Positions 1-9,338 of a stretch of 64,000 nucleotides of DNA are shown piece by piece. Origin of the DNA: Mastigocoleus sp. MO_188.B34 (GTDB lineage Bacteria; Cyanobacteriota; Cyanobacteriia; Cyanobacteriales; Nostocaceae); the NCBI RefSeq assembly GCF_030065675.1, contig NZ_JASJDK010000007.1:34017-98016 (forward strand), in the 5' to 3' direction. Position 1 is the first letter of the stretch. Each line of letters begins with the position of its first letter. The notes beneath the pieces were generated by a model. The model had not been told where the DNA came from and made no database searches. It worked only from the letters and a program-made list of their open reading frames with translations. The position numbers were made by a program, and so were the translations under genes.

Positions 1-2
1 TT

Positions 3-77
3 AAGATTGCAACTCAAAGTGAATACGCAAAATTAGAAATGACCCTCACGGATTCAGAAGTCAAAGGTTGGGTATGA
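3..77 (+). CDS. C-terminal end of an unidentified gene (partial)
   Basis: The third frame is open from the window edge to a TGA at 75-77 and reads as about 24 protein-like residues ending in EVKGWV. Only this tail is visible, so the family cannot be named. It ends about 120 bp before the NblB-like gene on the same strand, so the two could be co-transcribed, but no shared signal was seen. Confidence 0.4.
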   Translation, partial: KIATQSEYAKLEMTLTDSEVKGWV

Positions 78-200
78 GCAAAAAAACGTAATTGAATAAT
101 GGGGTTTTCTTTTTTCTTCTCGACCGCTATACACAATTTTCAGCACCTACAACCCGATGTTCATATAAAGTAAAGATAAGTATCAAAAATTAAAAATAAA

Positions 201-899
201 ATGACATCTTTAAGTTTAGAAGAAATTTCTGCTCAATTGGAGAGCCCCAATTTACGCGATCGCATGGTAGCACTGGCAAACTTGCGCGACGTACCAGCAG
301 AAGATGCTGTACCTTTAATTAAAAAGGTTTTGGACGATGAATCGATTCAAGTAAGAGCAATGGCTGTATTTGCCTTGGGTTTGAAACCCACTGACGAATC
401 CTATGATATGCTGATCGAAGTTTTGTCATCCGAAGCAGATTATAATGTCCGTGCAGATGCTGCAGGAGCATTGGGGTATCTAGGTGATATTAGAGCATTT
501 GAACATCTATCCCGCGTGTTTTATGAAGACACCAATTGGTTAGTACGCTTCAGTGCAGCAGTTTCCTTAGGAAATTTAAAAGATATTCGCGCTCGCGAAC
601 TACTCATTCAAGCATTAGATAGCGAGCGAGTTGTCATGCAACAAGCAGCGATCGCGGCTTTGGGAGAAATTAAAGCGGTAGATGCTTTGGAGCATATTCT
701 CCGTTTTGCTCAGTCAGAAGATTGGTTAGTAAGACAGCGTTTAGCAGAAGCTTTGGGTCATTTACCTTCTCCCAAAAGTGTTTCTGCTTTGAAATATTTA
801 GAAAAAGATAGTCATCCCCATGTCAGAGAAGCTGCGACTATTTCCCTGAAACAATTAGAGGAAGCAGATAAATCTGGAGAAAGCACAAGTCACAATTAA
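201..899 (+). CDS. HEAT-repeat protein, NblB / bilin-lyase-like
   Basis: A 232-residue all-helical protein made of five to six HEAT repeats of about 31 residues, seen as recurring 'VRAMAVFALG', 'VRADAAGALG', 'VRFSAAVSLG', 'MQQAAIAALG' and 'VRQRLAEALG' helices. Length and repeat style match cyanobacterial NblB and the related CpcE/PecE-type phycocyanobilin lyase family. NblB works in phycobilisome breakdown under starvation, while lyase relatives attach or detach bilins. A CpcS/CpeS-family lyase lies 450 bp downstream on the same strand, which fits a phycobilisome role. Low-complexity tail after residue 220. No catalytic residues can be pointed to, and HEAT proteins in cyanobacteria are numerous, so the specific assignment is inference. 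The start ATG follows an A-rich leader without a clear Shine-Dalgarno. Confidence 0.8.
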   Translation: MTSLSLEEISAQLESPNLRDRMVALANLRDVPAEDAVPLIKKVLDDESIQVRAMAVFALGLKPTDESYDMLIEVLSSEADYNVRADAAGALGYLGDIRAFEHLSRVFYEDTNWLVRFSAAVSLGNLKDIRARELLIQALDSERVVMQQAAIAALGEIKAVDALEHILRFAQSEDWLVRQRLAEALGHLPSPKSVSALKYLEKDSHPHVREAATISLKQLEEADKSGESTSHN

Positions 900-1351
900 G
901 ACTTAGGAATGTGGATTAAATAAAGTACAAAAGTAGGGTGCTGTTAGCATCGCGTAATGCACCATTCCAAATTTCAGAATTACAGGTTATTAAATTCTCA
1001 TTCCTTAACAAGGAACAAAATTTAGAAGAAACTCTTGATTTTGAAAGAAATTCTTTCTTTTCTTTCCAAGTCTGACATGGCGTAAGTACAATTTTTTGTG
1101 TGATTCACAAACAACATTAGCATTTACGCACAGAGCTATATTTTCTTGATTTTTATTTGCTAGCTAGGAATTTTCACGATTGTGAATGTTGAAGATTGTG
1201 CAATAAAAAAATACTCCTACTAAATTATTGGATTGATAGAGTGGTATTTTTGGGAGAAAATTAATTAATCTCCTTTCTTTAGGTAATTATTCAGTTAATT
1301 ATCGAGTTTAAATATCCTGTATCAAAGCAGTTCGCATAAGGTGATTGGTTC
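900..1351. other. Intergenic gap, AT-rich
   Basis: About 450 bp between the HEAT gene and the lyase gene. No ORF with coding character was seen. A fragment near 938-966 ('gggtgctgttagcatcgcg') has the look of a dispersed repeat remnant; otherwise nothing is recognised. The promoter of the lyase gene presumably lies in its last 150 bp. Confidence 0.5.
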
Positions 1352-1912
1352 ATGAATATTGAAGAATTTTTTGATTTAAGTGTTGGTAAATGGTTTGCTC
1401 ATCGCAGCAGTCACAATTTAAATGCTCAGGAATCCCAAGAAGGTAAATCTGATGTTTTTATTGAAAAGCTAGCGACATCAGATCCAGAAGTTATAAGATT
1501 ATACGAACAACATCAAATTTTATCTAGCCCTACTAATTTTGGCGTCAAAATTAACTGGAACGATACCACCAAATTAAATCAAAAAGAAACTGGCTCTACA
1601 ATTTTGGTATTTGTACCTGATGAGAAGAATAACAGTGAAGGAAAATTATTGAGTCACTCTAAAGCTGGTGATAAACCAGTGCTTGGACGTTACCTTATGG
1701 GTAGTGATGAAGCTTTAAGTTTAACTATCGATAATGGAAACATTTCAACTGAAGAGCGAATTTGGTTTGTTCACAAAAATGTCCGAATGCGCGTAAGTAG
1801 AGTACAAAATTCCCTAGGTTTAAATATTGCTACCTTCACTTCAGAAATTCGTATGGGTGGTACTCCCCCAGATGCGGAAATCTCGCAAAAGGCAAAGTTA
1901 GCATTTTCATAG
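1352..1912 (+). CDS. Phycobiliprotein lyase, CpcS/CpeS family
   Basis: A 186-residue protein with the CpcS/CpeS hallmarks: the N-terminal 'MNIEEFFDLSVGKWFAHRSS' stretch, a central 'GRYLMGSDEALSL' strand, 'EERIWFVHKNVRMRVS', and a C-terminal 'FTSEIRMGG'. The family folds as a lipocalin-like beta barrel that binds phycocyanobilin and attaches it to Cys-84 (beta-82) of phycobiliproteins by a thioether bond. Full family length, so probably functional. CpcS, CpcU and CpeS paralogues cannot be told apart by eye; residues 50-75 are more divergent than in typical CpcS. Genomic context (NblB-like HEAT protein upstream) supports a phycobilisome function. Two hairpins follow the stop. Confidence 0.85.
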   Translation: MNIEEFFDLSVGKWFAHRSSHNLNAQESQEGKSDVFIEKLATSDPEVIRLYEQHQILSSPTNFGVKINWNDTTKLNQKETGSTILVFVPDEKNNSEGKLLSHSKAGDKPVLGRYLMGSDEALSLTIDNGNISTEERIWFVHKNVRMRVSRVQNSLGLNIATFTSEIRMGGTPPDAEISQKAKLAFS

Positions 1913-1984
1913 CCTGAAAGAAATATCCTATCCTGCATCATAAGTATTTATATCCCTATGAAATCATCGGAAAGGGTTTAATTT

Positions 1985-2025
1985 GGACGGTTAAAACCGT
2001 CCATTAGCAAAGGCTGAAGGCTAAT
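1985..2025. terminator. Two adjacent hairpins after the lyase gene
   Basis: A perfect 8-bp stem GGACGGTT/AACCGTCC with an AA loop (1985-2002) is followed at once by an ATTAGC/GCTAAT stem (2003-2025). No T-run follows, so it is either a weak bidirectional terminator between convergent genes or a small dispersed repeat. Confidence 0.4.
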
Positions 2026-2069
2026 CTGCTATTTTATAAACACTTAAAACAGGTATCGATAAGATTAAT

Positions 2070-2813
2070 CTACTTGGTTGGAGCCATTCCCTTTTTATTA
2101 CTCTTTGTCCTTGTTTTCTTTGCATCTAGCAAATTTTTGATTCTATTTTCTATCTCATTTGCTGTAGTTTGTACTAAAGCTTCAGTCTGAGATTGATAAT
2201 TTTCAAGCTCTGCTAATTTCTCACTCAATGTCTGCAAATTTCGTAGCATTTCATCCGAAATATTATGAGTATTTTGACTACCCAAGTTTGCGATCATCTT
2301 CTGGGAATTATGACTAGTTTCTTGTAGTTTTGCCAACATATTTCCCAGTTCGGAATTTTTTCCCTCAAGAGTTTCTAGCCTTTCTTGTAATACTTGTAGT
2401 TTTTCTGATTGTCCTTCAATGTTACTTTTCAGGATATTACTGATAACTTCTTCTTGCTCAGAGTCAGCACGAACGGAAGCTTGATGAGCTACTTGTAAGC
2501 TGTCGAATTCTGATTTCAAGTTTATATTACTTTGAATCAAACCCTCAATTTGAGTTTTCAAACTCTCATAGGATGAATTTAAGCTTGTATTTGCTTGGGT
2601 AATTTCTCGTTCTAATTTTTGACTTGATTCATTTAGAACTATGAATTTTTCAAGCAATTTATTATTTTCAATTTTGTCTTTGTTTAGATTTTTTTGAATT
2701 CTTGTTAACAAAGCCAAAATTATTACGGTTATTAATCCTAAAAATCCAGTAGAAATTAGTGGTAAAATTTCTCTTACTTCAGCACCAGAAAAAATACTTA
2801 AGTATTCTTGCAT
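2070..2813 (-). CDS. Membrane-anchored coiled-coil protein, function unknown
   Basis: About 247 residues from an ATG with GGTG five bases upstream; the frame is also open to a TTG at 2822. One transmembrane helix near residues 15-38 is followed by roughly 180 residues rich in Leu, Glu, Gln, Ser and Asn with heptad spacing, predicted to be a long coiled coil, and a basic tail (KKTRTKSNKKG). This topology is that of a membrane-tethered spacer or scaffold, somewhat like RmuC-type or methyl-accepting-protein helices, but no domain is recognised. It points away from its neighbours and is probably monocistronic. Confidence 0.6.
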   Translation of the reverse strand: MQEYLSIFSGAEVREILPLISTGFLGLITVIILALLTRIQKNLNKDKIENNKLLEKFIVLNESSQKLEREITQANTSLNSSYESLKTQIEGLIQSNINLKSEFDSLQVAHQASVRADSEQEEVISNILKSNIEGQSEKLQVLQERLETLEGKNSELGNMLAKLQETSHNSQKMIANLGSQNTHNISDEMLRNLQTLSEKLAELENYQSQTEALVQTTANEIENRIKNLLDAKKTRTKSNKKGMAPTK

Positions 2814-3357
2814 AATCACCAATATTAATACTTAAAACAAGTATCATAGTAGCGCGTGCAAAGTAATCTGTAGAGGTAAAACTTTACTATTTCAATAGAA
2901 CTTATAATCTTAGCAAAATATTTTGAAAACCTGATGTTTTGGTATTCAGTATCATAAAATTCAATTTTTTCTTATTCAGAAAGCCCTAAATAAATATTAC
3001 TAGGACTTAGGGACTCGTTATCTTAGCGCTCAGTGCAATGTACCTGATACGTAGGTAGCAGTTCCGTATGTAACGCAGTTGTAGCTATAGTTAGAGGTAT
3101 TACACGTCCCTTAGGAACTTATTTCCAATTACTTGGAATTGCTATTTCAGAGTTGTAAACGTTTTACTAAACTCCTGTCAAAATGAATGTAATTAAGCTA
3201 TCCGTGCGTAAGTGCTGATTATGTTCTCCAATTACTTTTGGTTCTTATCGAATGCTTGGAAAAATACAATTTACTTTTATTATTATTTATTATTCTTTTG
3301 TTTGCTTCATTAAAAGGCTTGATATTTGCTGTTATTTTCTCAAGCCATATATTTAGT
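2814..3357. other. Intergenic gap with degenerate dispersed repeat
   Basis: About 540 bp upstream of the coiled-coil gene and downstream of the M50 protease gene. Around 3003-3118 a loose inverted repeat (CTTAGGGAC ... GTCCCTTAGG) frames 'gtaggtagcagttccgta', which resembles decayed copies of the repeats at 51.2 and 60.7 kb. No coding ORF was seen. Confidence 0.4.
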
Positions 3358-4908
3358 CTAAATTTGCAAATAATTTGCTAAAAATTGGGGGAATGGTAAA
3401 ACAATTAAAATGAGTAATACTAATGTTAGTAATCCCCAAAAATCACGCATATTATCCAAATCAGTTACATCATCTAAAGCAGGCTCTTCAATTAAAGGCA
3501 TAAATAGCAAAATTAATGCCCACAAGAAAAATTCTGGTTGTCTCCAAGCCAAGGAGCGAAGAATAAGTAATAAACGGGCAAATTGACCTATCACTATTGA
3601 CGTTCGTTGTCCAAAGATTGCATGGGCGATGTGACCTCCATCCAACTGTCCTACTGGAATTAAATTTAGTGCTGTAACAATCAACCCTAGGAACCCTGCA
3701 ACGGCTATGGGATGTAGATCGATAGCTGATGTTGCTGTTAAGCTGCTTCCTAAAGCTAACTTGGCAAATAATCCCAACAAGATTGAATCGCGGGGGTTAA
3801 GAGCACCAAAATTAAAAAGTCCGGCATTTTCCCCAGAAGGAACTACCGAAGAATTCAGCAATCCCCACAAAAGTATAGGAATAGTTACAATAAATCCAGC
3901 AATTGGTCCAGCAATACTTACATCAAATAAAGCTTTGCGGTTAGGAACAGGACCCCGCATTTGAATGAATGCCCCAAAAGTTCCTAAGAAAAAAGGCATC
4001 GGGATAAAGTAAGGTAAAGTAGTCCGAATTTTGTACCAACGAGCAGCGAAGTAGTGACCTAGTTCGTGAGTACCCAAAATAGTCATTAATCCCAAAGCAT
4101 AAGGTAATCCTCCAAATAAAGTGGGTTCGCCAGCGATTCTTCCTCCCACCAAATTAGTAGTCACTAGAGTCGCCAACAGCAATGACAGAGCCATCCCTGG
4201 TCTAGTCAATTTTTCAGGTTTGCCAGAAACAGTTTTAGCAGCTTGAGTGTTGGGGACTAAAACAAAAATTGGTTTACCATTAAGACCTTCTTGGAAAATT
4301 AGCAAGAAGCGATCACCAAATTCAGCTTCGATGTTAGCTTTGATCTGTTGATAAGCTTTAGTTGGATCGGTTCTTAACTGACCTCGACAAATCACCGCTT
4401 GGGGTCGATATTCAATATTTTGGACGTAGTATATGGACCAGGGAAAACATTTCCGCAACTGGGTCTCTTCTAATCTTTCAATAGGACGCACTTGTGTTAT
4501 TTGGGCGCTAGGGTTTTTTGCTGCTCGTTTTTCTGCTGATTCCTGAGATTGATTTTGGTCATTGCTTGGAGGTATACGCCCCCACCGAAATAAAAGCCAG
4601 TATAACAAAGTACTGACAACGAAATAACAAACTAATATTTCTGGCAGCGATGTGTTTGTTGTTGTTGATATTGCGCTTAAAATTACTGCGGGTAACATTA
4701 ATGCCACCCATAATAGCCAGACCGGCGTTCTGGTTACCCTCGCAACACTTTGTCGCATCACCAGATAAGTAAATAATCCGAATAAAAACAGAAATAAGAT
4801 AAACGAAAATGTCATTTGAAATTGGGTTGTTTTGAAAAGGTGATAAAGAAAAAGATTTTGACTAATAAAATCTATCTGTAGTAAAAGGTTTACTATTGAC
4901 AGCAACAC
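3358..4908 (-). CDS. Site-2 (M50) intramembrane metalloprotease, EGY-like
   Basis: A 516-residue polytopic membrane protein. HELGH at residues 281-285 and LDGGH at 422-426 are the zinc-binding motifs of the M50/site-2 protease family. A GQLRTD motif at 176-181 matches the GNLR-type motif of plant EGY proteases and their cyanobacterial relatives. The order is N-terminal membrane segments (about 35-110), a soluble insert (115-235), then the catalytic membrane domain. These enzymes cut membrane-bound regulators or act in thylakoid development. Start is uncertain: GTG at 4908 has GAGG just upstream, while ATG codon 32 (4815) has no clear ribosome site. Monocistronic, divergent from the MBL-fold gene. 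Confidence 0.85.
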   Translation of the reverse strand: MLLSIVNLLLQIDFISQNLFLYHLFKTTQFQMTFSFILFLFLFGLFTYLVMRQSVARVTRTPVWLLWVALMLPAVILSAISTTTNTSLPEILVCYFVVSTLLYWLLFRWGRIPPSNDQNQSQESAEKRAAKNPSAQITQVRPIERLEETQLRKCFPWSIYYVQNIEYRPQAVICRGQLRTDPTKAYQQIKANIEAEFGDRFLLIFQEGLNGKPIFVLVPNTQAAKTVSGKPEKLTRPGMALSLLLATLVTTNLVGGRIAGEPTLFGGLPYALGLMTILGTHELGHYFAARWYKIRTTLPYFIPMPFFLGTFGAFIQMRGPVPNRKALFDVSIAGPIAGFIVTIPILLWGLLNSSVVPSGENAGLFNFGALNPRDSILLGLFAKLALGSSLTATSAIDLHPIAVAGFLGLIVTALNLIPVGQLDGGHIAHAIFGQRTSIVIGQFARLLLILRSLAWRQPEFFLWALILLFMPLIEEPALDDVTDLDNMRDFWGLLTLVLLILIVLPFPQFLANYLQI

Positions 4909-5087
4909 AAACCTCTATTTTCTTTTGTTTTATCGCTAATAGCAGCATCAATTGATATTTAGATTGATATTTTAAAAGTTATGATGTAGTGCTACTACCA
5001 AATTTGTTTGTAATTTAATTCCACAAGTTGAACTTTACGAGTTAATTTTTTTCACAATTTAATCTTTTTCACAAGTTAATTTTACTT

Positions 5088-5774
5088 ATGCCTCCCTTAT
5101 CTCAAGAGTCCAGTCAAATCTCAAAATCACCGCAAGCTGTTTTCGACAACATTTTTGCTTTTTCACCTAACAGGGACACTTTGGGTGGTACTTCTTATCT
5201 CATTTTAGAAAAAGGTGGCAATATTCTTGTGGATTGTCCCGCAGCAGATAAGGGGAATGAAGATTTTTTACGTTCTCATGGAGGTATCCGCTGGTTTTTT
5301 ATCACTCATCGCGGCGCAATTGGTAAAGCTGCTCAAATTCAATCAAATTTTGAGTGCGAGGTGATTATTCAAGAACAAGAAGCTTATTTATTACCATCTG
5401 TGAATTTAACTACATTTTCTCAAGAATTAACTATTAATTCCCAGGTTAGGCTAATTTGGACTCCAGGTCATTCTCCAGGTTCTTCTTGCCTGTATTATAA
5501 AGACTTTGGTGGTGTACTGTTTTCCGGGCGTCATTTACTCCCCAACCAGCAAGGAAAACCAGTCCCCTTGCGTAATAGCAAAACTTTTCATTGGCCCAGA
5601 CAGTTAAAAAGCGTTCAAATCCTACAAACAAGTTTTACATCTTCTACTCTTCAATATATCTTGCCGGGAGCGAATACTGGTTATCTTCGAGGTAAGCGAA
5701 TTATAGATAATTCTTACCCCGAATTGGCGAATTTGGACATTCCTAACTTGCTTTTGAAGCAGGCGGTTGTATAA
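5088..5774 (+). CDS. MBL-fold protein with lost metal ligands
   Basis: A 228-residue metallo-beta-lactamase-fold protein: 'GGTSYLIL', 'NILVDCPAADKG', 'WFFITHRGAIGKA', 'WTPGHSPGSSCLYY' and 'GGVLFSGRHLLP' are in the expected order. The active-site HxHxDH is reduced to H74-R-G-A-I-G, and the Asp usually found in 'FSGD' is Arg148; only H74, H128 and H149 remain. It probably cannot bind two metals in the usual way and may be a structural or regulatory relative. Full length with no frameshift, so it looks maintained. It sits between the M50 protease and ctpA genes. A two-tier stem-loop follows the stop codon. Confidence 0.8.
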   Translation: MPPLSQESSQISKSPQAVFDNIFAFSPNRDTLGGTSYLILEKGGNILVDCPAADKGNEDFLRSHGGIRWFFITHRGAIGKAAQIQSNFECEVIIQEQEAYLLPSVNLTTFSQELTINSQVRLIWTPGHSPGSSCLYYKDFGGVLFSGRHLLPNQQGKPVPLRNSKTFHWPRQLKSVQILQTSFTSSTLQYILPGANTGYLRGKRIIDNSYPELANLDIPNLLLKQAVV

Positions 5775-5817
5775 AAACTTATTTTTACAGGAAGACAAAT
5801 GATTTTCCCCAAAAAAT

Positions 5818-5870
5818 AATTCTTCCCCCAGTAAAACTTAGTGGCTTCCTAAGTCTGAAAGGGAAGAATT
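5818..5870. other. Two-tier stem-loop downstream of the MBL-fold gene
   Basis: Outer 10-bp perfect stem AATTCTTCCC (5818-5827) with GGGAAGAATT (5861-5870), enclosing an inner ACTTAG/CTAAGT hairpin. It lies between convergent genes and lacks a strong T-run, so it may be a bidirectional terminator or a small mobile repeat. Confidence 0.5.
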
Positions 5871-6028
5871 GTGGTATTCTGAATCGATTTTTTTATTGAA
5901 TTAAGACAACTCTCAACGAGTTAGGATACTTGTTGCGTGGTATCAAAGCCAAAATATGAATTGGTGGATAAGCAGAATACCCCCATTTCTCACTTTATAC
6001 TTTTACTCGCTAAAAATTTTAATTAAAC

Positions 6029-7273
6029 CTAAGCTGCTCCTGCGATCGTTAATTCTCTACTCAATAATTTTACTGCTGCTTGATATTGAACGTCTGCTGG
6101 GGTTCCTACTTGTTCGCGAGAGATTTGCTTTGACTCAATTTTTTCATCCGGCTCGATTCCAAGCTTGTTAATATCACGATGATTGGGGGTTTCATATTTG
6201 GCGATGGTTACTGCCATACCCGAACCATCAGATAATTCAAATAAAGATTGAATTAAACCTTTACCAAAAGTGGTTTCGCCGACTAATTGAGCACGACCAT
6301 TATCTTGAAGCGCACCTGCTAAAATTTCGCTTGCACTTGCAGTTCCTTTATTTACTAGAACTACTAAGGGGTCATCAGTTAGTGCTGGTCCAAAAGCATC
6401 AAAGCTACCCAAAATTCCTTGTCGATTGACTGTGTAAACAATTGTGCCAGAATCTAACCACTCACGAGCTACATCAATACCGGCTTGTAACAATCCTCCA
6501 GGATTATTCCGTAAGTCGAGGATATAGGCATTAGCTCCTTTATTTTCCAAACTGGAAATAGCTGTTGCGAGTTCAGCAGAAGCATTAGCATTAAATTGAG
6601 TTAGACGAATATAACCGATTGGCAATCCATCAGGTGATGATTTTAATTTTGCGATTACTGGATTAAGTTCGATGCGATCGCGTACCAAACTAATTTCTTG
6701 GGCTTCTTCCCCATCTCTCTCCACCAATAAAGTTACTACCGAACCAATGGGACCGCGCATTCTGGCAGCAGCTTCATCTAAAGTCAACTCTTTAGTTGAC
6801 ATTCCTTCAATTTTGAGGATGCGATCGCGAGATCTAATACCGGCTTTATCTGCGGGCGAATCAGCGATGGGAGCAACAACCTCTAGCTCCCCAGTATCAG
6901 GATGTAGGGCAATTTGCAATCCCACACCAGTCAACTCCCCAGAAGTGTTATATATCATACTGCGATATTGCGCTGGGTTTAAAAAACGGGTAAAAGGATC
7001 GTTAAGGCTCGCTAACATTTGCCCGATTGTCTGATAAACTTCTTCTCGATCTGGAAAAGATTTGTGAAGAGCTTTTCTTCTTACCGATGCCCAATTTTGA
7101 TGATTGAATGTATGGTCCAAGTAAGATCTATTTACTATCCGCCAAGCTTCTGATACTAATCTTTGTTCCTCGCTTAAAGCTGTCGCTGGTTGACAAAAGC
7201 TACAAAAAGCGAGCAAAAACGCCAACATCAGCGATAATCCAGCCCGAAAAACTTGTTTGTGCATGAACCCCAT
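6029..7273 (-). CDS. ctpA: Carboxyl-terminal processing protease CtpA (S41)
   Basis: A 414-residue lumenal serine protease. A hydrophobic signal peptide covers residues about 5-32 (ending PATA). A PDZ domain follows at about 115-185 ('GVGLQI', 'SPADKAGIRSRDRILKIEG'). The S41 catalytic core is at 215-380, with 'LDLRNNPGG', the Ser in 'NKGTASASEILAGAL' and the general-base Lys in 'TTFGKGLIQS'. CtpA removes the C-terminal extension of precursor D1 so that the manganese cluster of photosystem II can assemble. It is divergent from petB. Two start codons are possible, 7273 (MGF) and 7264 (MHKQV); both keep the whole signal peptide. Confidence 0.95.
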   Translation of the reverse strand: MGFMHKQVFRAGLSLMLAFLLAFCSFCQPATALSEEQRLVSEAWRIVNRSYLDHTFNHQNWASVRRKALHKSFPDREEVYQTIGQMLASLNDPFTRFLNPAQYRSMIYNTSGELTGVGLQIALHPDTGELEVVAPIADSPADKAGIRSRDRILKIEGMSTKELTLDEAAARMRGPIGSVVTLLVERDGEEAQEISLVRDRIELNPVIAKLKSSPDGLPIGYIRLTQFNANASAELATAISSLENKGANAYILDLRNNPGGLLQAGIDVAREWLDSGTIVYTVNRQGILGSFDAFGPALTDDPLVVLVNKGTASASEILAGALQDNGRAQLVGETTFGKGLIQSLFELSDGSGMAVTIAKYETPNHRDINKLGIEPDEKIESKQISREQVGTPADVQYQAAVKLLSRELTIAGAA

Positions 7274-7651
7274 TTTTCTTACAACTCTTAACCCAATTTT
7301 GACCCATTAAAAGGGTAAACACCTTTTTGTGATGCAATCTATCTCTCGATTATGTTACTTTTTTTATAGAAATGGCGCATAATTTTTAATTAAGTTGTTT
7401 CTTCAACTAGTTGACAATTTGCATTGTTTTCTAAATATTTCAGACTTTGCCTATAATGTTGCCAGTTCTGGCTGCTAATGCGAAGTCAGCAATAAATTCT
7501 CTTTTTATGTAAGTATGAGAGTGTGAAAGAATTCTTAATACTTTCACATTTTCTCATCCAATCAGTCAAAAAACTGATAACTAAAATCCCAATAAACTTA
7601 AATATTGGGAGATCTATCAACCGCATTTTTATTTCGGGAAACCAAGATTGT
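7274..7651. promoter_or_regulatory. ctpA / petB divergent promoter region
   Basis: About 380 bp between the divergent ctpA and petB starts; it must hold both promoters. The petB frame is open upstream to 7523, but residues encoded there do not resemble cytochrome b6. No operator is recognised with confidence. Confidence 0.5.
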
Positions 7652-8299
7652 ATGGCCAACGTTTACGACTGGTTTGAAGAGCGCTTAGAAATTCAAGCGC
7701 TTGCTGATGATGTAACCAGCAAATATGTACCTCCCCATGTCAATATTTTTTATTGTCTGGGTGGAATTACCTTAACGTGTTTTCTGATCCAGTTTGCCAC
7801 TGGATTTGCAATGACGTTCTATTACAAGCCAACTGTGACAGAAGCCTATACTTCCGTGCAGTACATCATGACGGACGTTAATTTTGGTTGGCTAATCCGC
7901 TCCATCCACCGCTGGTCCGCCAGCATGATGGTGTTGATGATGATTTTGCACGTATTTCGTGTTTACCTCACTGGCGGTTTCAAAAAGCCCCGTGAATTAA
8001 CTTGGGTAAGTGGTGTAGTCCTAGCCGTAATCACCGTTTCTTTTGGTGTTACCGGTTATTCTCTCCCTTGGGACCAAGTTGGCTACTGGGCTGTGAAAAT
8101 TGTAAGTGGCGTACCAGAAGCTATTCCCGTAGTAGGAACTCTAATTGCTGACCTGTTACGTGGTGGTTCTAGTGTTGGTCAAGCAACTCTAACCCGTTAC
8201 TATAGCGCCCATACCTTTGTACTGCCCTGGCTGATTGCAGTATTTATGCTGATCCACTTCTTAATGATCCGCAAACAAGGTATTTCTGGTCCTTTGTAA
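7652..8299 (+). CDS. petB: Cytochrome b6
   Basis: 215 residues, the standard length, starting [15 protein letters not shown]. Four transmembrane helices carry the b-heme His ligands in '[10 protein letters not shown]', '[12 protein letters not shown]', 'SAHTFVLPW' and '[12 protein letters not shown]'. Cys35 ('FYCLGG') is the residue that binds heme c-n covalently. Core subunit of the cytochrome b6f complex, which passes electrons from plastoquinol to plastocyanin or cytochrome c6. The open frame reaches back to 7523, but the ATG at 7652 gives the conserved N-terminus. petD follows after 333 bp on the same strand, the usual cyanobacterial arrangement. Confidence 0.98.
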   Translation: MANVYDWFEERLEIQALADDVTSKYVPPHVNIFYCLGGITLTCFLIQFATGFAMTFYYKPTVTEAYTSVQYIMTDVNFGWLIRSIHRWSASMMVLMMILHVFRVYLTGGFKKPRELTWVSGVVLAVITVSFGVTGYSLPWDQVGYWAVKIVSGVPEAIPVVGTLIADLLRGGSSVGQATLTRYYSAHTFVLPWLIAVFMLIHFLMIRKQGISGPL

Positions 8300-8632
8300 T
8301 TTTCACTTTCAGCGCTTCGGTAACATTTAGCAATAATTTTCAGTTTCAATCAAAAGACAATTGTTTTACACTTGTGACAACAAACTCTCACAACAGTAAT
8401 TACCTTTGTCCGCAGTCAAACTGTAGATGTCACCTAAAATTTGGCGAAAATCATGCAATGTACTACCAAGTACCTTGAAATATTAACTAAGTTTGCGAAT
8501 GAAGTTTCTCCCCCACGTCATTGATGAGGAAAATAACTTTATCCGGATGCTTCTTTACGCCAAGGCTGAGGTGAAAGCTAACGAACCGAGACTTCTGTGA
8601 CTAAACCTTAGTAGGAGAGCACGTTACTAAAG
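8300..8632. other. petB-petD intergenic region
   Basis: 333 bp without a coding ORF. Short segments could fold, but no terminator with a T-run is seen, so petB and petD can be co-transcribed. The petD start is preceded by 'taggagagcacgtt', a recognisable purine-rich ribosome site. Confidence 0.5.
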
Positions 8633-9115
8633 ATGGCAACTGTAAAAAAACCCGATCTGAGCGATCCTAGTTTAAGAGCCAAACTGGCGAAAGGCATGGG
8701 CCATAATTATTATGGCGAACCTGCATGGCCTAACGATTTACTATATGTGTTTCCCATAGTAATTATGGGTTCTTTTGCTTGTGTAGTAGCTTTGGCTGTA
8801 CTAGACCCAGCAATGACAGGAGAGCCAGCAAATCCTTTCGCTACACCTCTGGAAATTTTACCGGAATGGTATTTATACCCGGTATTCCAAATTTTGCGCT
8901 CCGTTCCCAACAAACTTTTAGGAGTACTGTTGATGGCTGCAGTACCCCTAGGTTTAATTCTCGTTCCATTTATTGAGGGCGTGAATAAGTTCCAAAATCC
9001 ATTCCGTCGCCCAGTAGCAACCACAGTGTTCTTATTTGGAACCCTAGTTACTTTGTGGTTAGGTATTGGTGCAACATTCCCAATTGATAAATCTTTTACC
9101 TTTGGGCTGTTCTAA
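8633..9115 (+). CDS. petD: Cytochrome b6f complex subunit IV
   Basis: 160 residues, the standard length. Starts [12 protein letters not shown] and contains the quinol-oxidation-site PEWY motif ('[20 protein letters not shown]') and three transmembrane helices. Together with cytochrome b6 it matches the two halves of mitochondrial cytochrome b. Same strand and order as petB. A long hairpin starts 26 bp after the stop and is the probable end of the petBD transcript. Confidence 0.98.
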   Translation: MATVKKPDLSDPSLRAKLAKGMGHNYYGEPAWPNDLLYVFPIVIMGSFACVVALAVLDPAMTGEPANPFATPLEILPEWYLYPVFQILRSVPNKLLGVLLMAAVPLGLILVPFIEGVNKFQNPFRRPVATTVFLFGTLVTLWLGIGATFPIDKSFTFGLF

Positions 9116-9140
9116 ATCCAGTCTTTATGGTATAAAAGTT

Positions 9141-9209
9141 TGACGTCTGTAAGTTTCAAAAGCATATACAAAATATACGTATGCTTTTGAAACTTCTTAA
9201 CAGGCGTCA
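9141..9209 (+). terminator. Long inverted repeat after petD
   Basis: TGACG-CTGT at 9141-9150 pairs with ACAG-CGTCA at 9200-9209, and inside it a 16-bp perfect stem AAGTTTCAAAAGCATA pairs with TATGCTTTTGAAACTT. The loop is AT-rich and a weak 'attttaat' follows. It may end petBD transcription, or be a small inverted-repeat element in that position. Confidence 0.6.
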
Positions 9210-9338
9210 ATTTTAATAATCTAGGATGCATTTATTCTAAATTTAGATTTTGGATTTAAATAACTTTCCAAAATATGAGATCGATAGGTTAAAACAGAAT
9301 CAAACCTTTTTTTACCATTTATATTTTAATTGCGGTCA

